A DNA stretch of 64,000 nt from Hybos culiciformis. Taxonomy: Eukaryota; Arthropoda; Insecta; Diptera; Hybotidae. The notes under the pieces are model-generated. The model made no database searches and was not told where the DNA came from. It was given only the letters and a program-made list of their open reading frames with translations. The stretch lies in assembly GCA_964007475.1 (NCBI GenBank), contig OZ023275.1, positions 33,584,029 through 33,648,028 on the forward strand, given 5' to 3'. A program made the translations under genes and the position numbers. Shown here piece after piece: positions 28,152 through 42,504 of the stretch; position 1 is the stretch's first letter; the number at the start of each line of letters is the position of its first letter.

Positions 28152-28983
28152 TTTCAAAAAAAGTAGGTTTTTGATGTTAATGAATTTTCACAGAATGCCA
28201 ATGAAATATTTTAATACAATCAATTAATAAACAAGAAAACAATTTCGTGGCTTCCCTTCTCACAGTTTTTGGTTCTTATCATTATCACCAAATTGTAAAT
28301 TTAATAAATCTTAATATATAATGCCCTTTTTTCTATAAATTATTTTCAAATACATATATTTTTAAGAAAGTTTTTCAAATACCATTATCTAATCAGTTGA
28401 TCAAATATATTTATCACGAAATTGTTGAAACGTCTTTCGAAATCAGAATATATTGTCACCATATGTTTATTCAGATACTTGGAACTGAATTATTTTGTGT
28501 TATCAAGGGATATTATTGATATCAGTAAATAAATAAGGTCTTAATTTTGTTTGGTCGAGATAAACATACAATTTATTCAATAATTATTTCTGTTATTCGA
28601 ATTTTTATTATCTACAAATTGATAAGATAAGACATAAATATTAACTATAACAATGTAGAAGTAATCCTTAAGTGAATGAAATTTAAAATGTACAAATCAA
28701 AAATTTGAATACTTAAGTAAGTGGAACAAGATAAGTATCCATTTAAAAACAGATATTATTAAATACCGGTGCTCATTTTACTTACTAACATATAACATAC
28801 ATGTAAAATTGTTTTCGATCCTTAAGTTGTTTATCAGATATGCAAAAAAACGATTTGAAATAAACACTTTACAAATCTTTGAACTTTTATTAGTATGTGA
28901 ATATGATATAATGAAAAAAATTTAATGTTATAAATTATTTCTCAAAAGTCAAGCCCTGTTCAAGGTTGAAGTTACAAAGTATA

Positions 28984-29161
28984 TACGAAACGGACTGGCC
29001 TAACAAGCTAGCGGGAGTTTCCCGGTTGGTCGTGCCAAAATCTGTTGTCTAAAATAGTAAAATCGTAATGTTTTTTTTAATGTTTTTTAAGCTTGAGAAA
29101 TACAAAGAAAAATTTTAATTTCCCGGTCCTAAATTCATTCCCAGTCCAGCCCTGTACGAAA
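28984..29161. mobile_element. hAT-like MITE with flanking TACGAAA target duplication
   Basis: A GC-rich island in A/T-rich DNA. The right end, read on the minus strand, begins CAGGGCTGGACTGGG; the left end begins CGGACTGGCC on the plus strand, so the ends share an inverted GGACTGG core. TACGAAA occurs directly outside both ends (28984-28990 and 29155-29161). This fits the 7-8 bp duplication expected for hAT elements, with the first few bases of the left end lost. The body, about 164 bp (28991-29154), has TTTCCCGGT twice and no coding capacity. Confidence 0.75.
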
Positions 29162-32100
29162 TAAGAAGATTAAAATGAAAAAAAATCGAAATTTTTCTTA
29201 TTTTATTCAAAATTAATTCTTACAAATCAACAGCATTTTCAATAATATTAATTTAATTACATAACTAACTAAGCACTGAAAAAATCCATCGAGTTTTTCT
29301 TAATTAGTAACAAAAAAATACCAGAAAGATTATAACTAAAACTTGTATTATTATTAAATAAATAATAACTCGTCCAGAAATTTATTCCAAATAAATTGAT
29401 GCAAAATTGTAGATACTACAAAATTAGTTTTAACTTTTTTCCAACGACAAATGATTTACTAAAAATATTTTTTCATACAAAATTATTTTCTGAAATTTTT
29501 AAGTCGAATATTTCTATACATTCATATGAACAGATTATATTAAATAGTAAGAGTAGAAGTTATTTTACATACAATTTTTTGTCAAAACAATTTTTTGAAA
29601 GGTACATTAAATAATAAAAGTACAAGCTGTTTTATCTTGCTACGACAAATTGCTAAAGTCATCGACTAGTTTGTTTTGCCCTAAATACTATAGGCTATAA
29701 AGAATATAACATAAATTATAGCTATCGCAGTTATCTTATTTTTTAGTGTGTTTACAGCAAAACTACATCAACATTCGTCAAATAGTATTAAATGTATATT
29801 TTTCAATGCTTTTCATTTTCAGATTTCTTAATTTTTAATTTATGCGTTTTTTTTTTATTATTTAAATTTTCAAATAAAACCCTTTCACGGATTAATAAAT
29901 ATTTCCAATAGACTAGTCGTTGATCCCTCCCAAATTTTTTTTTACATACTACAATATTATTTTTTACGAACTTGGATTTCAGATGAAGTGAACCGCAGTT
30001 AGACATTTCTACAAATCCTAAGATATATTTTTATAATTTTCTTATCTATTTATAACCATAATAAAAGTTGGGTTGGCATTGGCGCCTACATAAACACTGA
30101 CAATCAATAAATGTACTCTAAACAGTATATATACAATACATTGTTCTAGAAAAATATTTAAAATTGTAAACTTGATAGAAGAATATTGCTCCATGAACCA
30201 ATTGGTCAATAGCATCAGACATACAGAATACATAATCATTTTCATTCATAATTTAACATTAATTGACATATTATAAAATAAAATATTTCTATAAATAAAA
30301 ACGAGTTCTAGATAAGGTAGCATAGCAGTAAAACTCGTATATAATTGTATTAAATTTGATTCAATAATTATTATATAAAAACAATATCAAAAATAGAGAC
30401 AAAAGAAGAATAAATTTCGATTTCGAAAATCAATATTTTATTAATTTACTATTTTGAAATAAACCAAATTATTTTAATAGTATAATAATAACTTTATATT
30501 TATAAAAATTATTTTTGATATATTTAACACTAGGAAAAAAAATTAAGTATTATTATTTCTAAAATTGTTCGTACTATCTTGTTCTCATTGATTGGTATTA
30601 TAGAAAATTTTTTATCAATTTCATAGAAGAACTTGAATAAGTATTAGCTTCATCCCGGTTATTTCATTTATAATACTGTATTAAGTACTGACTTTGTATT
30701 GCGCATAATGAAGTATTACAGAAACAATTTAAATCCTTATTTAATTTATCTCACAATTTGGCATATTTATTTACATTTGAAAACATTATACCAAATCAAA
30801 AAAAAGTATTAAAATTAGTGTTATCATTTCTTAAATAAAAATATTGCTATATTGCTAAAGTTTATTATTTGATAGTCGCTGTATCCGTTATATTTAATTA
30901 AAAACAAAAATAATAGGTAGTCATAATGTATAAAATTAATATTACAATTTTTACTAAAAAATGATAGAAAATCATAAATCATGTATTTTAATATTTATCG
31001 TTATATTTGAGACATTGGATTTTCATATATTCATATTTAAATTATTGAATTATACTTCAATCGCCCGAAGATATGGAGATGATTTAAGCCCTTTAGCTGA
31101 TACCATTAAATGAATTATTAATTACATTACCTTCATTACATACTGTACAATATTGAATTTTTTATAATATTGTATAATTATTTTTATTCCGCATAATATA
31201 AGTATTCGAATTCTTATTGAAATATGTATAATGTATATGGTTAGAATTAGAAATAAAATTCTGTACTGATTGTGTTATTCATGAGATTATTACCATTTAC
31301 TTTACAACGAAAGATATTATATAATGGTATAAACAAAAAAGAAATTCTATTAAATAAACAAAAATTTTTATTAGAGCTTATGTGGTTTTGTTAAGTCAAT
31401 ATAAAAAAAAATTTAATTGTAATTAATAATATGTATAATGTATGTAATTATAATAATTAGATGATGGAGTCTGTTGAACCTCAGCACCTGTTTTTTTACC
31501 TATTAGGTAGACAGAAAAATTTTAATTTAAAAATGAACACGTATGAAGTAAAAATCGTTTTTCTAACTTATTTCTTATAATTTTTATTAGACGTTGGTTG
31601 TAAAATAATATATTTGATGCATCAATTTATTTTAGAACATTTTAAGCCTTACATCATTTTCTACAAGCCTAGTACAGGTGTGTCTAAAATAAAACACTGA
31701 ACAAAACGCCTCAAAATTCCTCAAATTAATATATACCTTGAACCTTCAAACTTATATATCGCGTACACATATTTCGTAATGAAATTTGAAATGAACAAAT
31801 TTCCCAAAACAAATATGCATATACCAGTATTATTTATAGTCAAAATAATTTCAACTTTTAGTTAATTATATTATAACTAAATATGGTTTGATGAAAATAA
31901 ATGCTCCAAAAATGTATTAAAGTATTTCAAATTTTCTATTTTTATTTTCAAATTGAATTAACCTATAAATAAATAATTAAAACTTAACAACATTGTATAT
32001 TATTTTTATATAAATTTTATTTTATAAAGCTACAATGTATGAATAGTTAGTCGAAACGGAACAGTGATGATATAAAAATTTTTCAAACAAATATTTCTAG

Positions 32101-35100
32101 TTTTGAATTTTTATTTTTTTTTAAACTTAATTAACTTGAACGCTCCAAAAATTGAGTAACCGCAAAAAAGGCAAAACTATGAAAATAAAAAATAAACTCA
32201 AAAGTTGAATAATTTATATATATATTTTTTTATTATAATTTCTAGTTTTACTTGTGTTTTCGTCACCACTTAAAAAACGAATTTCTTCCCTCTACATTGT
32301 GCTGTGCGCTAAATTAAGTTTGACCTCGTTAACCACGAATATTTTTTGATTGAAGTTAATTTATTGTGAACGAAAAATAAAAATTTTTACGGAGAATTAC
32401 GAAAAAAAGCTAAATATAATAATGTAGGTAGGTAGGTATATTTGTATGGATAATTCTTATAATAAAACATAAAAGAAAAAAATTTTCGTACATATAATAA
32501 TATATGAACATAATGTAAATACCAATGGCATTACCATAATTTTCTAAATTCGAAAATATTTATTTAATATCTAATGGGTCTTTATTATGAATGTTTAATA
32601 TTTTTTTCATTTAAATCAGTTTTTTGTCGCCAGCCACCAGCTTTGCCTCCGTTGTTTATAAGATTAAAATTATTACAATATATTTCATGTATTATAAATT
32701 CTGTGCAAAGGCCCTTAAAGAGTTTGTCTTGGAGTTTTTTAGGAAAAACAATCACGAAAGTATTAAATATACATTTTGATTTTTTGAAAATGATGAATAA
32801 TTTAGAAGATTTTAATAAAGTACTATACATTTATTGTCATTATAAATATTTAAATTATAAATATTAATAATATCATTTTCAAATCATACGCTATTTCACT
32901 CGTTTATCAGGTTTATTGTGAACATTTCCCCGAATACTTATAGAATAGACCAATAAAGAGATTTATGTACAATTCTCTTTCTATAATTATATACATTAAT
33001 TAATAAATGAATTCTAAATGTCATGATCATTTTTTACTTTTGATGATAAATTATAACGTTCTTATAATAAATAGATAATAAATTACGGCCTGCACATGAG
33101 AATAAGTCTAATTTTAAGTACAAAATTCAGTTAGTCTTTCTTAAGAGTCACTTCTGAATTTGAACAATCAATTTTCCAAATTGATTATATTTATTAAACT
33201 TTTAACTCCAATGAATTTTTGGAAAGTGCAAATAAATCAATCATATCACATTATATCGTTGATGTTAAATAAAACTAAATAATATTGGTACTTTATATGC
33301 ATTCAGCACATACAGATAATTTCTATATAGATATTTCCTATCATTTAAGTAAGATAATTATTTACTTTAATATGGAAAAAAAGGGAAATTGTTAATTTAA
33401 AATAATGTACATATATCCGATCAGTATAAAATACTAGAGTAAAGAAAATAGTGTAGATTTGTAGATAATCATATAATATGTACTATTTTAAAAGCTAATA
33501 TTAAATGATTTGTTTTTAAACATTCAGGTCAATAGTGTTTTTGAATGAGGAAAGGCATTATTCTTAGTATTATCGAGAAAAAAAAAATTGCCATAGCCTA
33601 TGTGTAGCCACATTTTAAATCTCTAAAATTTTTAAAATCTGTGCATTATTAATCTATATTTATATAGGCTAAATTGTTATAATTTTAATATAATCAATTT
33701 ATATAATTAGCTTAAATGTTCGCCATAACCCATATAATAATTTCCTATAAAATATTTCCCATTATTTTATTATTAATTAACATAATTATACTTTAATCCA
33801 CTGATGCCCAAGCCTATGCTCGCGAGCAAAATTTTTTTTTTTTATACTCAAATGCATAGGAATAAAAAAATGTGTAATCATTTTCAATGAAAAAAAAAAA
33901 TCGTATACTCGCATATAAAATCGTATACTCATTTCATTATTTCGTATGCTCACTTTGATTCACAAAAAAAAAAAAAAAAAATGTTTTCCTTTTTATTTCT
34001 AGTCTTTTTAAATACACTGTTAAAAATATAAAATTTATATTTCTTACTCTTTTAGACTGGAAGGTCTTTTATACAATTTTATTTTAATTTTTTAAAATCC
34101 CGAAGGAATCACTTTTTATATAAAAAATTATTAGAGTACGATTTAAATCAATTGACCGTTGAGTTTTTATGAAAGGGTCAAATTTGAATAAATTTTTAAA
34201 TCAAGTTTTTTTCTTCAATCATTTCTCCTTAATTTTATATCTCTATCCCTTTCTGGCTCATACAAATTTCTGTATTAAGTAAAACAAAAAACTGACAGAA
34301 AAATCTTTTGTTTTAAATGGAAAAGGAAAGCTTTTAAAAAAAATTTGTCAGTTGATGTGAATCGTAATATATCAGCTTAAGAAGCATTTTTGAAATTTTT
34401 TAGGATTGAATTAAAACTGAAAAATAAAACGTAATTTTATTCAAAAAACATACAACACACAATTTAGTTTTCTTAATTATGTCTTTAGAAATAATTTTTT
34501 TACAGTGAATGTTTTTTAAATAAAAATTGGGTTGGTGTGATATGAAAAAAACCTTAGTATTTTCTATATGCTCTAAATTAGTTCTAATTTGGGCTTCGCT
34601 GCTTTAATCTATTCAAAAAAAAATAGTTTTATCTCAATAACATTGTAATCTATGATGCGATCGGGAATGAGGACTATAATAAATAACTAAGCATATGTAG
34701 TTGAAAAAAATAATTTACTTAGTACACAATCCCTGCAAATAATGTCCCCAGTTCGCAAAATTCTAAAAATAAAACAAAAATATTGAATGAAACAGCTTGT
34801 TAAGCCATTTAATACTATCTGAAATTTATGAAATTTCAATTTTATAATACCGACCGTAATAAATTTTGTATACATATATGTGGGTAATTTTTTAGTATAC
34901 GAGTACACAATAGATTGATCAAAAATCAATAATAACATAAAAATATCATTATTTAAAAATAAAAATTTCTTGGGAAGACTTTGACAAGGGTCGATGTTCG
35001 AATCCCTTTTGCCCTGCAGACATTAAAAGCAGGCATATACTACACATATGTAAGTATTTTTATCTAAAATGGTATACCTTCATATATTTTTTCAACAATT

Positions 35101-35420
35101 TTGTTGTTGTTTTTTTTTTTTTTTTTTCTGAAATTAAACCGGATTATGAAACCCTAATTTATTTTTATGACTAACGAGTATCTTTCTATACAACATACTT
35201 ATAAAAAAATTTCTAAAGCACGAACAGTTCCCTCGTATAATACATTGTTGTACCAACATATACCAACATAAAATAGTAGTATCTAGAAATGTTCATAAAT
35301 ATTTCTAAATTATATCATGATGAACATGTACGAACGAATGTATACATTTAGTATTATTATTATATTATCTATATTAGGCTGTCTGTATATTAAAAAAAAA
35401 AATATTCATTAAACGATAAC

Positions 35421-35463
35421 AATAATAATAATAATAATAATAATGATAACAAGAATAATAATA
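35421..35463. repeat. (AAT)n trinucleotide microsatellite, interrupted
   Basis: Eight AAT units run from 35421, followed by interrupted units (GATAACAAG) and further ATA/AAT units. Confidence 0.9.
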
Positions 35464-37334
35464 ATCATGTTTGTATAAATGATTTTCGAAATGTTTCGAA
35501 CTTATGTTTTTTTTTTTGCTTGCTTTCTATATTTTATATGTAAAAGCGATTATCTTAAAAAAATAAATATAAAAAAAAATACTTTTTTTTTGTATAATAA
35601 AATTTGCCCCACCAAAAGAAAACAAAAAAAAAAAAAATTATATTGCCCGACCGAACGATTGCTCATCGTTGAAAAAATAATAATAATAATAAATTATTCA
35701 ACAAAAAAAAAATAAATAAAAAATAAATATAATAAAATAAAATAATCCACCATATACAATCAAAAAGTTTTAATGATAATTAGGAAAAATAATTATAAAA
35801 TTCCATTCAAAAAGGCCCTGATAGGTGTAATTAATTAATTAAATTAACATTAATTAACCAAAACTCGCTATTTAAGCATAAAATTAAAATATAAATTAAT
35901 TAAAATGCAAACAGTAGAAAAGGAAATTTTATTTATTTATTTTTTCGTTTATATTTCAAATTTTAATCGCTTTTTTATTCAATTTTAAATACCTAACAAC
36001 ATCATAAAAAAACATGATTTTTCGCAATTTCGAAATGTTTTCTCAGGTATACGACTATATAAAAAAAAAAGCTATAGGAAGTTATGTTAAACACAGAAAA
36101 TAAAAAAATAAAAAATAAAGAAAATAAAATATATCTTTGCTTCATTGTAGCTTACATTTTGTGATATTATGCACAGTACAGATATATGTATATAATATAT
36201 GTATATTGACATAAAAAGATATAAAATACAGAGTAAATATAACTAGAATATAAAATACTGAAAATTTTAAATTTTTTTTTTATTTCATGATGGTAAATTC
36301 GAATTCAGATAAAGTTGTTATTTATTTTTAATGTTCGCTTTAAATACCAAAAGACATCTGTTTATAAGCCGAATAACATTAAATCTTATTTTATATAACA
36401 AAGTGTTTTATATAAATTATTTTTTGATTTTAATAAATTTTTAGAATATAATATTATTTATGTTATAAAATTTACTGACTACAAACGTTGTATCACATTT
36501 AAAATAATTGTTAGTAGAATTTCAAACAAAAACCTCGCTTAAGAAGTTAAGCTTCAAAAAAGGTAATAAAATTATGATTGAAGTAAAATTAATAATTAAT
36601 ATGCGATTTTGAAAAATATGTATGAATAAATCGTTTTGTGACGGACAGAGACACATGTATACTCAATTGTTATTTTCACTATCTAATGCTTAACTTGGTG
36701 CACGCCTTAATTTTTCTAACCTAAATCACTGGTTGGTTCCAATTCACCATTACTATCTATTTCACGAAAATAAAATTATAATTTAATAAATAATCAAAAC
36801 ACACTGTCTTGTATCTTTTTTCCATTTACATTGTATTTTGAATTTCAATTATATATACTATCATGTCTATAATTATTATATTTATATGTAGTGCAACAAA
36901 GTAAAATTCATCGGGAAAAAAAAGAACAAATAAAATTTTCGAACATTGGTAATTTATTACTGAAAAAACTATTTTCGAACTTAGCCACATAATAATTTAA
37001 TAATATAAAAATATATATGTCTATAATATAACAACAATCAGAATTTGAATGGCAAGCTGAACATTGGTGTTTTTTTTTTCTGTTAGTAATTTTTATTATT
37101 GTTGTAGGTATAAAGATATTATATTTTATATATAAATGAATGTACCATATTCGAAAATATTATTTCGAAAAATTTCATTAAATACACAAAACTGTTGATG
37201 GGTTTCCTAAGCCATATAGAAAGAAAAAAAAAACAATCGGAATAGTATTGTGTGAGTCTTAGTCAGATAAACATTACACACGTTATTTTTGTTGGAGAAC
37301 ATTTTCAAGGGAAAATTATAATAATAAACAAGAT

Positions 37335-37360
37335 AATTATTATTATTATTATTATTATTT
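37335..37360. repeat. (ATT)n trinucleotide microsatellite
   Basis: About eight ATT units. On the minus strand they read as an Asn run, which explains the Asn-rich open frame in this area. Confidence 0.9.
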
Positions 37361-40300
37361 GTTGTGTGGTGGAAAAATATATATAATTTTTTTTTGATTG
37401 AAAAAAAAAAAAAATTATAAATAAGCAAAACAGATTTTTGAGGCGCAAAATTAAAGTTATAAATAAAAAAAAAAATAAATAAAGTGTAAATTTGGGAAAA
37501 AACAAATATTTAATTTTTAAATTTTAGTTTTTATTATTTTGTCATGTTTTCTTCTTTTTTTTTTGCTAATTTTGCAAAGTGCAATTTTCTTTTTTACCTT
37601 TCATCAATGATTTAAGGTGAGTTGTAAAATATTTTGTTTGTTTTTTTTTTGTTTTTGTTTTAATTTCTAGCAAAAAAATAAACAAAAAAAAAGAATACAA
37701 ATTATAATATAAATAATAATATAGTAAATTCTTTATAATGTTTTGATTTTAATCAGCTGTTTTTTTTATTATTGAATAAATAATTTTATTATTTATTATA
37801 GGTGCATATTTTATAATTTCTTTTTCTTAATATTAGAAATTAATTATTTTTTAATTAAAAATCTATAAATCCGATAAATTTTAAAAATATTTAACAGAAG
37901 AAAAAGGAATATCAATTAACTTCGTCTTTTGTTTTTTATATAAATTTTAATAAATGTTAAAAAATAAAAATAAATAAAAAATATTTTACCGATATCTAAA
38001 TATTTTTACTTTCTTAAAAAAAATTATTTTTTTTATTAATTAACATAACCTCAAATTCCCATTGATTATTTTTGTTTATATACCTACACAAAATAATAAT
38101 TAACACTTTTCTTATATACCTACCTAATTACCTATAATTAAAAAAAAAAAAAAACTTCGAACAAGGAAAATTTTACATTTAAACGACTAGTATAGAAGGT
38201 TTCATCCTTATATTTATTTAATCTACTATCTAGAGTTAACGGTCAATGGAGAGAGCTTTTGTAGTTAAATTATCTTCATTAAAAATTCTAAGATATTGTC
38301 AATTATAAACTAAAAAATTCTTCTTTTTTTTTGGAATTTATATTAATTTTTGGGGTCATAGCAATCTTTCAAGGACACATGTTTTATATAATGTATAAAA
38401 GAAAATAATGTGCGAGAAAATTTATTTATACATACATTAAAATAACCATTACATATAATCGCTACCTATATATTAAATTATTGAATACATAAATATAATC
38501 CAAAAGTATGTACATACAATTTTGTAAACAAAAAAAAATACTATGATTATACATATTATACTACTTTAATAGAAAGCAAATTCATTATTATTTAAATATA
38601 TATTATTTGAATAATAAATTATTCAATATGCACTAAAGCTTTTCCAAACCAAAAGTTTTAACTTCTTCTAAATTTTTTTCTATTTACAAAAAATTACCTA
38701 TATTTAGGTATGTAGGTATGATCCTTTTAAGGTTTACCACTCATTTCATAATGAACTATAGAATCAAAAAAAATTAATTTTCAAGATAAGCAAAGCAATT
38801 AATAAAGTTAAAAAAAAATTATAATGTTAATTTATAAGTGTCATAAATTAATGTCTATAAAAATGTATAAAATATGAGAAAAATACCGGCATTTTTTATT
38901 TAAAACAAAGTAGTACATGGTCACCCTATTGTATACGCGCGTATAAATAATGCAAAAAAAAAAAAGATTCTAAATAACAGAAAAAAATACTATTCGAAAA
39001 AAAAATGTTGTTGAAATATTTCTCAAAAAGCTTTCAACAAAAGTTTAAAAATAAAAAAAGGATAAAAATTTAATAGGTTCAGTAAAACTGCTGTCATTAT
39101 TTATTTGTACAATTGTCCACTGTAAACTATTCTAATTTCTAATAGAACAAAACTATGCAGATTGAAAGAAAGAGAGAGAGAGAAAGTATTTAACATAATT
39201 ATGTAGTTATAGCGATGGACATATAGTACTATACTACCCTTATGCTTACATGAAAAGTTTTTTTGTTATTAAATTTTATATTCCTTGTACAATATCCTAA
39301 ATAAAATTGAAGCATATTAAACTTAAATAGATTTAACGTACAATGTACAACCTTCTATATAATGTACAATGTGAGTGCATGTATCTAGAAAAAACCGATA
39401 ATTTGTTGAAAAAAAAAACTAAAAATTACAGAACACTTTGACTAATCTGATGATAATTGATTTAGAATATTTTCTTCATACTAAAAAGAAGCGAACTTAT
39501 ATATATGTATATATTAAATTGTGTATTTTGCATTTTACCGGCTTTTTATGAAATTCCGTAAACATTTTCCATAAATAACTTTTTTTTTTTAATATTTTTG
39601 TTTTGTGCAAGAAATGAATACACACATAAAAGCATAAACATAATTATATTATGTACCATAGCATGCATAAATTATATTATTTAACATTAAATTCAATTTA
39701 TTGTAAGATGAGTGAATAAAAGAAAGTTAAATGAAAAAATTATCACAACTTTCCGATAGAATTTAATTGAATTGATATATTTATGTATATTTATATAGTT
39801 GCTGAATCTACATACAAACATAAATCGAAATAGAAATAATAATATTGATTTTTATCGAGAGGAATTTAATGGACAGGCCGCTTTAGACACTTTATCTATT
39901 TTCAACAAATTTCAAAACTAGATACACACTTGTATTGCCCACTATATTTACAATAATTTGTTATTTTTAGTTTCAAATATTTTTCAACCTGCTCAAGATA
40001 TTTTTTTGTCATTAAATTATTTCTTAAAATGTACTGGAATTTCACAGTTTCCTGAATAAGAGATTCCAATCTGTTCAAATCATAAATTTCAAAAAAAAAA
40101 TTTATCTTTTTTTAAAAAAACCACTGAAATATTTTTGAGCCATTTTTATTTTTTCTATATATATATAGAAATTATTTGTCGGTTTATGTGGTGTAAACTA
40201 TTGCTCAAATATTTTTATTAAAATTTAATATATAACTGAAAGTTTTAGGTCAACAATTTGGCATTTAATAATATAAATAATACAATATTTTACTACATTT

Positions 40301-40428
40301 TTTTAAAGTACTGAAAATTTTAAAAATATTCTATGTAATTATTCCTCAAATTTTGGTACTGCTACAAGAACAGTGGTATACTGAAACAAATTGCAACATT
40401 CATTTCATTGAAGAATACAATATCAGGA

Positions 40429-40446
40429 CCAGTATATTTATACTGG
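40429..40446. repeat. Short palindrome CCAGTATA-TT-TATACTGG
   Basis: Eight-base arms separated by TT. It lies 74 bp before a much longer hairpin and may be part of the same element. Confidence 0.7.
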
Positions 40447-40512
40447 AATATTTTGCAATTCCAATATTTTTTGGTAAAAACATTGCAATTTTTTTTGAAA
40501 TATCAATATTTT

Positions 40513-40609
40513 CGAAATAATATTGCAATATAAATAAGAAAAACTAGAAATTCTGCAATATTTCAGCAGAATTTCTAGTTTTTCTTATTTATATTGCAAT
40601 ATTTTCGCA
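40513..40609. repeat. 37-bp perfect hairpin, probable palindromic MITE
   Basis: Bases 40520-40556 and 40566-40602 are exact reverse complements around a 9-base loop. With small gaps the pairing extends outward (CGAAAT on the left, ATTTTCG on the right). The word TTGCAAT recurs repeatedly in the preceding 130 bases. The shape fits a palindromic transposon remnant. It could also fold as a miRNA-like precursor if transcribed, but no mature-miRNA features can be judged from sequence alone. Confidence 0.8.
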
Positions 40610-42047
40610 AAATCAGCATACTATATACTACATATTGTATTCAGTACGAAATTATTTAAGTAAAATTAGCTCAGCTATTCAGTAATATTTTTTATAATAA
40701 AATTTACTATAAATGTATTTTTAATATGTATAGTGTCATATCCAGCAATATGTACTGCTGAAAATTACCAGCAACTATACAGCACATTACTATTAAGAAA
40801 AACGATAAAAAAAAAAGAATTTTAACTTCAAACTATCTTCTTTAGTAAGAATATTTAAATTTTGAACAGTCACGGTCTAAATAGCAATAAATATAAAATA
40901 ATGGAAAATAATTTCAGTTCAGTATAATCTTAAAATAATATACACATTAGTATAGGTAAACACTAAATTCAAACTATGCGCGTTATAATTTATTTATTTT
41001 TTAATACAAAATATTTTCTTGAACCTATATATGCAATAAATAGATAAAATGTCGAATTGAATGCTATTTAGACATAAATAAACGTCCGCGCATTAGAAAA
41101 TAATTATATTGTACTTCATTAGATTAATTTGTGTTAATGGAAAACGCCTCTCAATAAAAAAAAATCTTGACTTAAGCTACACTATATATATATTTGCTTT
41201 TATAAGATCTACCTATAAAACATTTTATTTTGTCCAACCAAACTAACTTTAAAAATGAATTAAATTTACTTTGAAAATAAATGTAATATAGTTAATGTTT
41301 AAAAAAAAAAAGCCATAAAACTAATAAATAAATATAAGTTAAGTTGATTTATTTGTATCTTAAATTTATTTTTAATAATTTTATTGAAGGATTATTTCTC
41401 TTTTATAATTTTCGAAAACATCATTAATACTTTTTTGCATATGCAGCATTATTAAAATATAGTATTATAATAAAAGTATTTCTAATAAAGTTTTTGATTC
41501 TATACCCAACGAACTATATTATAATTTTTCGAAATAATATGCGCGTAACGTCAAATTTTAGTAGTATATTAACTATAACTTGTAATTATTTTTAATAACT
41601 TCAAATATAATGCAATATAATTTAATATAAGTAGTACCTCTCTTACATTGATCATTAATGCTGATTAAATTAATCGTGCACTATAATTTTGATAAATTCT
41701 CTTAATAAATTATAATTTCTGTACCTAAGAATGCCGAATAATATTCGAATCATGCTTTTATGCAGAGATTATCCTAAATTTAAAAATCTGCATTTCTCAA
41801 TCTAAAGTTTTCATAAAAATAAGAAAATAACTTGGTTATTACAAAATTTGTTATACAATGTGGTGAGACGAATTATCGCATAATGTCATAACAAATAAAA
41901 AAATACGAATTATCACATAAAAATTGATTTGTATGAGATTATGCAGTAATTCATTTAAAAACGAATTATCACATAAAACCAAAATGAATTTGAAAATAAA
42001 TTAATTATCTCATAAATTTTATGTGATAATTCGTTTTTATAGTAGAT

Positions 42048-42230
42048 TATTGGATATGTACACTAAATTTGTTATTAATTAAGAGTTCTGTATACACAAA
42101 AATACATTGACACGAGTCAATACTTATATCACGAGACCGAAGGTCGAGTGATATAAATTGACAAGTGTCAATGTATTTTTGTGTATATACAGAACGAGTT
42201 GTATAACAAATTTTGTTTACATATCCAATA
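42048..42230. mobile_element. Fold-back MITE of 183 bp nested in the repeat cluster
   Basis: Nearly the whole element is one inverted repeat. TATTGGATATGTA at 42048 pairs with the end at 42230. CTGTATACACAAAAATACAT is matched by the reversed copy around 42165-42193. The centre is an ATATCAC...GTGATAT hairpin around ACCGAAGGT. Both ends carry TA just outside TTGGATATGTA, which suggests insertion at a TA target. It is non-autonomous, with no coding capacity. The overlapping open frames on both strands come from its palindromic structure. Confidence 0.8.
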
Positions 42231-42383
42231 TACTGTTTTAATGCGTAGGGGAGAGGTAGTTGCAAAGAGAGAATATTTTTTCTTCTCATTTTTTCTCTTT
42301 TTTTTTTTTTTGTATTTGGCTGTATTGAAATATTGTGAGAGATATTATGTTTGTTTACGTATTACGTAATATTCAATAAGAAA

Positions 42384-42504
42384 CATCTAAATGATTTCAT
42401 TATTTACGCTGATGCATCTAAATTTTTTCATTATATACGCTGATGCATCTAAATTTTTTCATTATTTACGCAGATGCATCTAAATGATTGCATGTGTATT
42501 GACG
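42384..42504. repeat. 31-bp minisatellite, about four units
   Basis: Units start at 42384, 42415, 42446 and 42477, each opening CATCTAAAT. The first three end in (C/A)GCTGATG or CGCAGATG and are exactly 31 bases long. The fourth is degenerate. It lies inside the repeat cluster. Confidence 0.9.

Larger units (their letters stand above)
29162..40375. other. A/T-rich non-coding stretch
   Basis: No gene can be supported. The stretch contains trinucleotide microsatellites (35421-35463, 37335-37360), a GA-rich run near 39171-39184, a short B-box-like word at 34993-35006, and a minus-strand peptide-like islet at 36716-36765 described under findings. The open frames at 37207-37505 are translations of ATT/AAT repeats and A/T runs, not genes. 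Confidence 0.5.

Noticed and set aside
37207..37505. Asn- and Ile-rich minus-strand ORFs
   Set aside because: Translations of an (ATT)n microsatellite and A/T runs.
42047..42369. Overlapping ORFs on both strands
   Set aside because: They result from the palindromic fold-back element.
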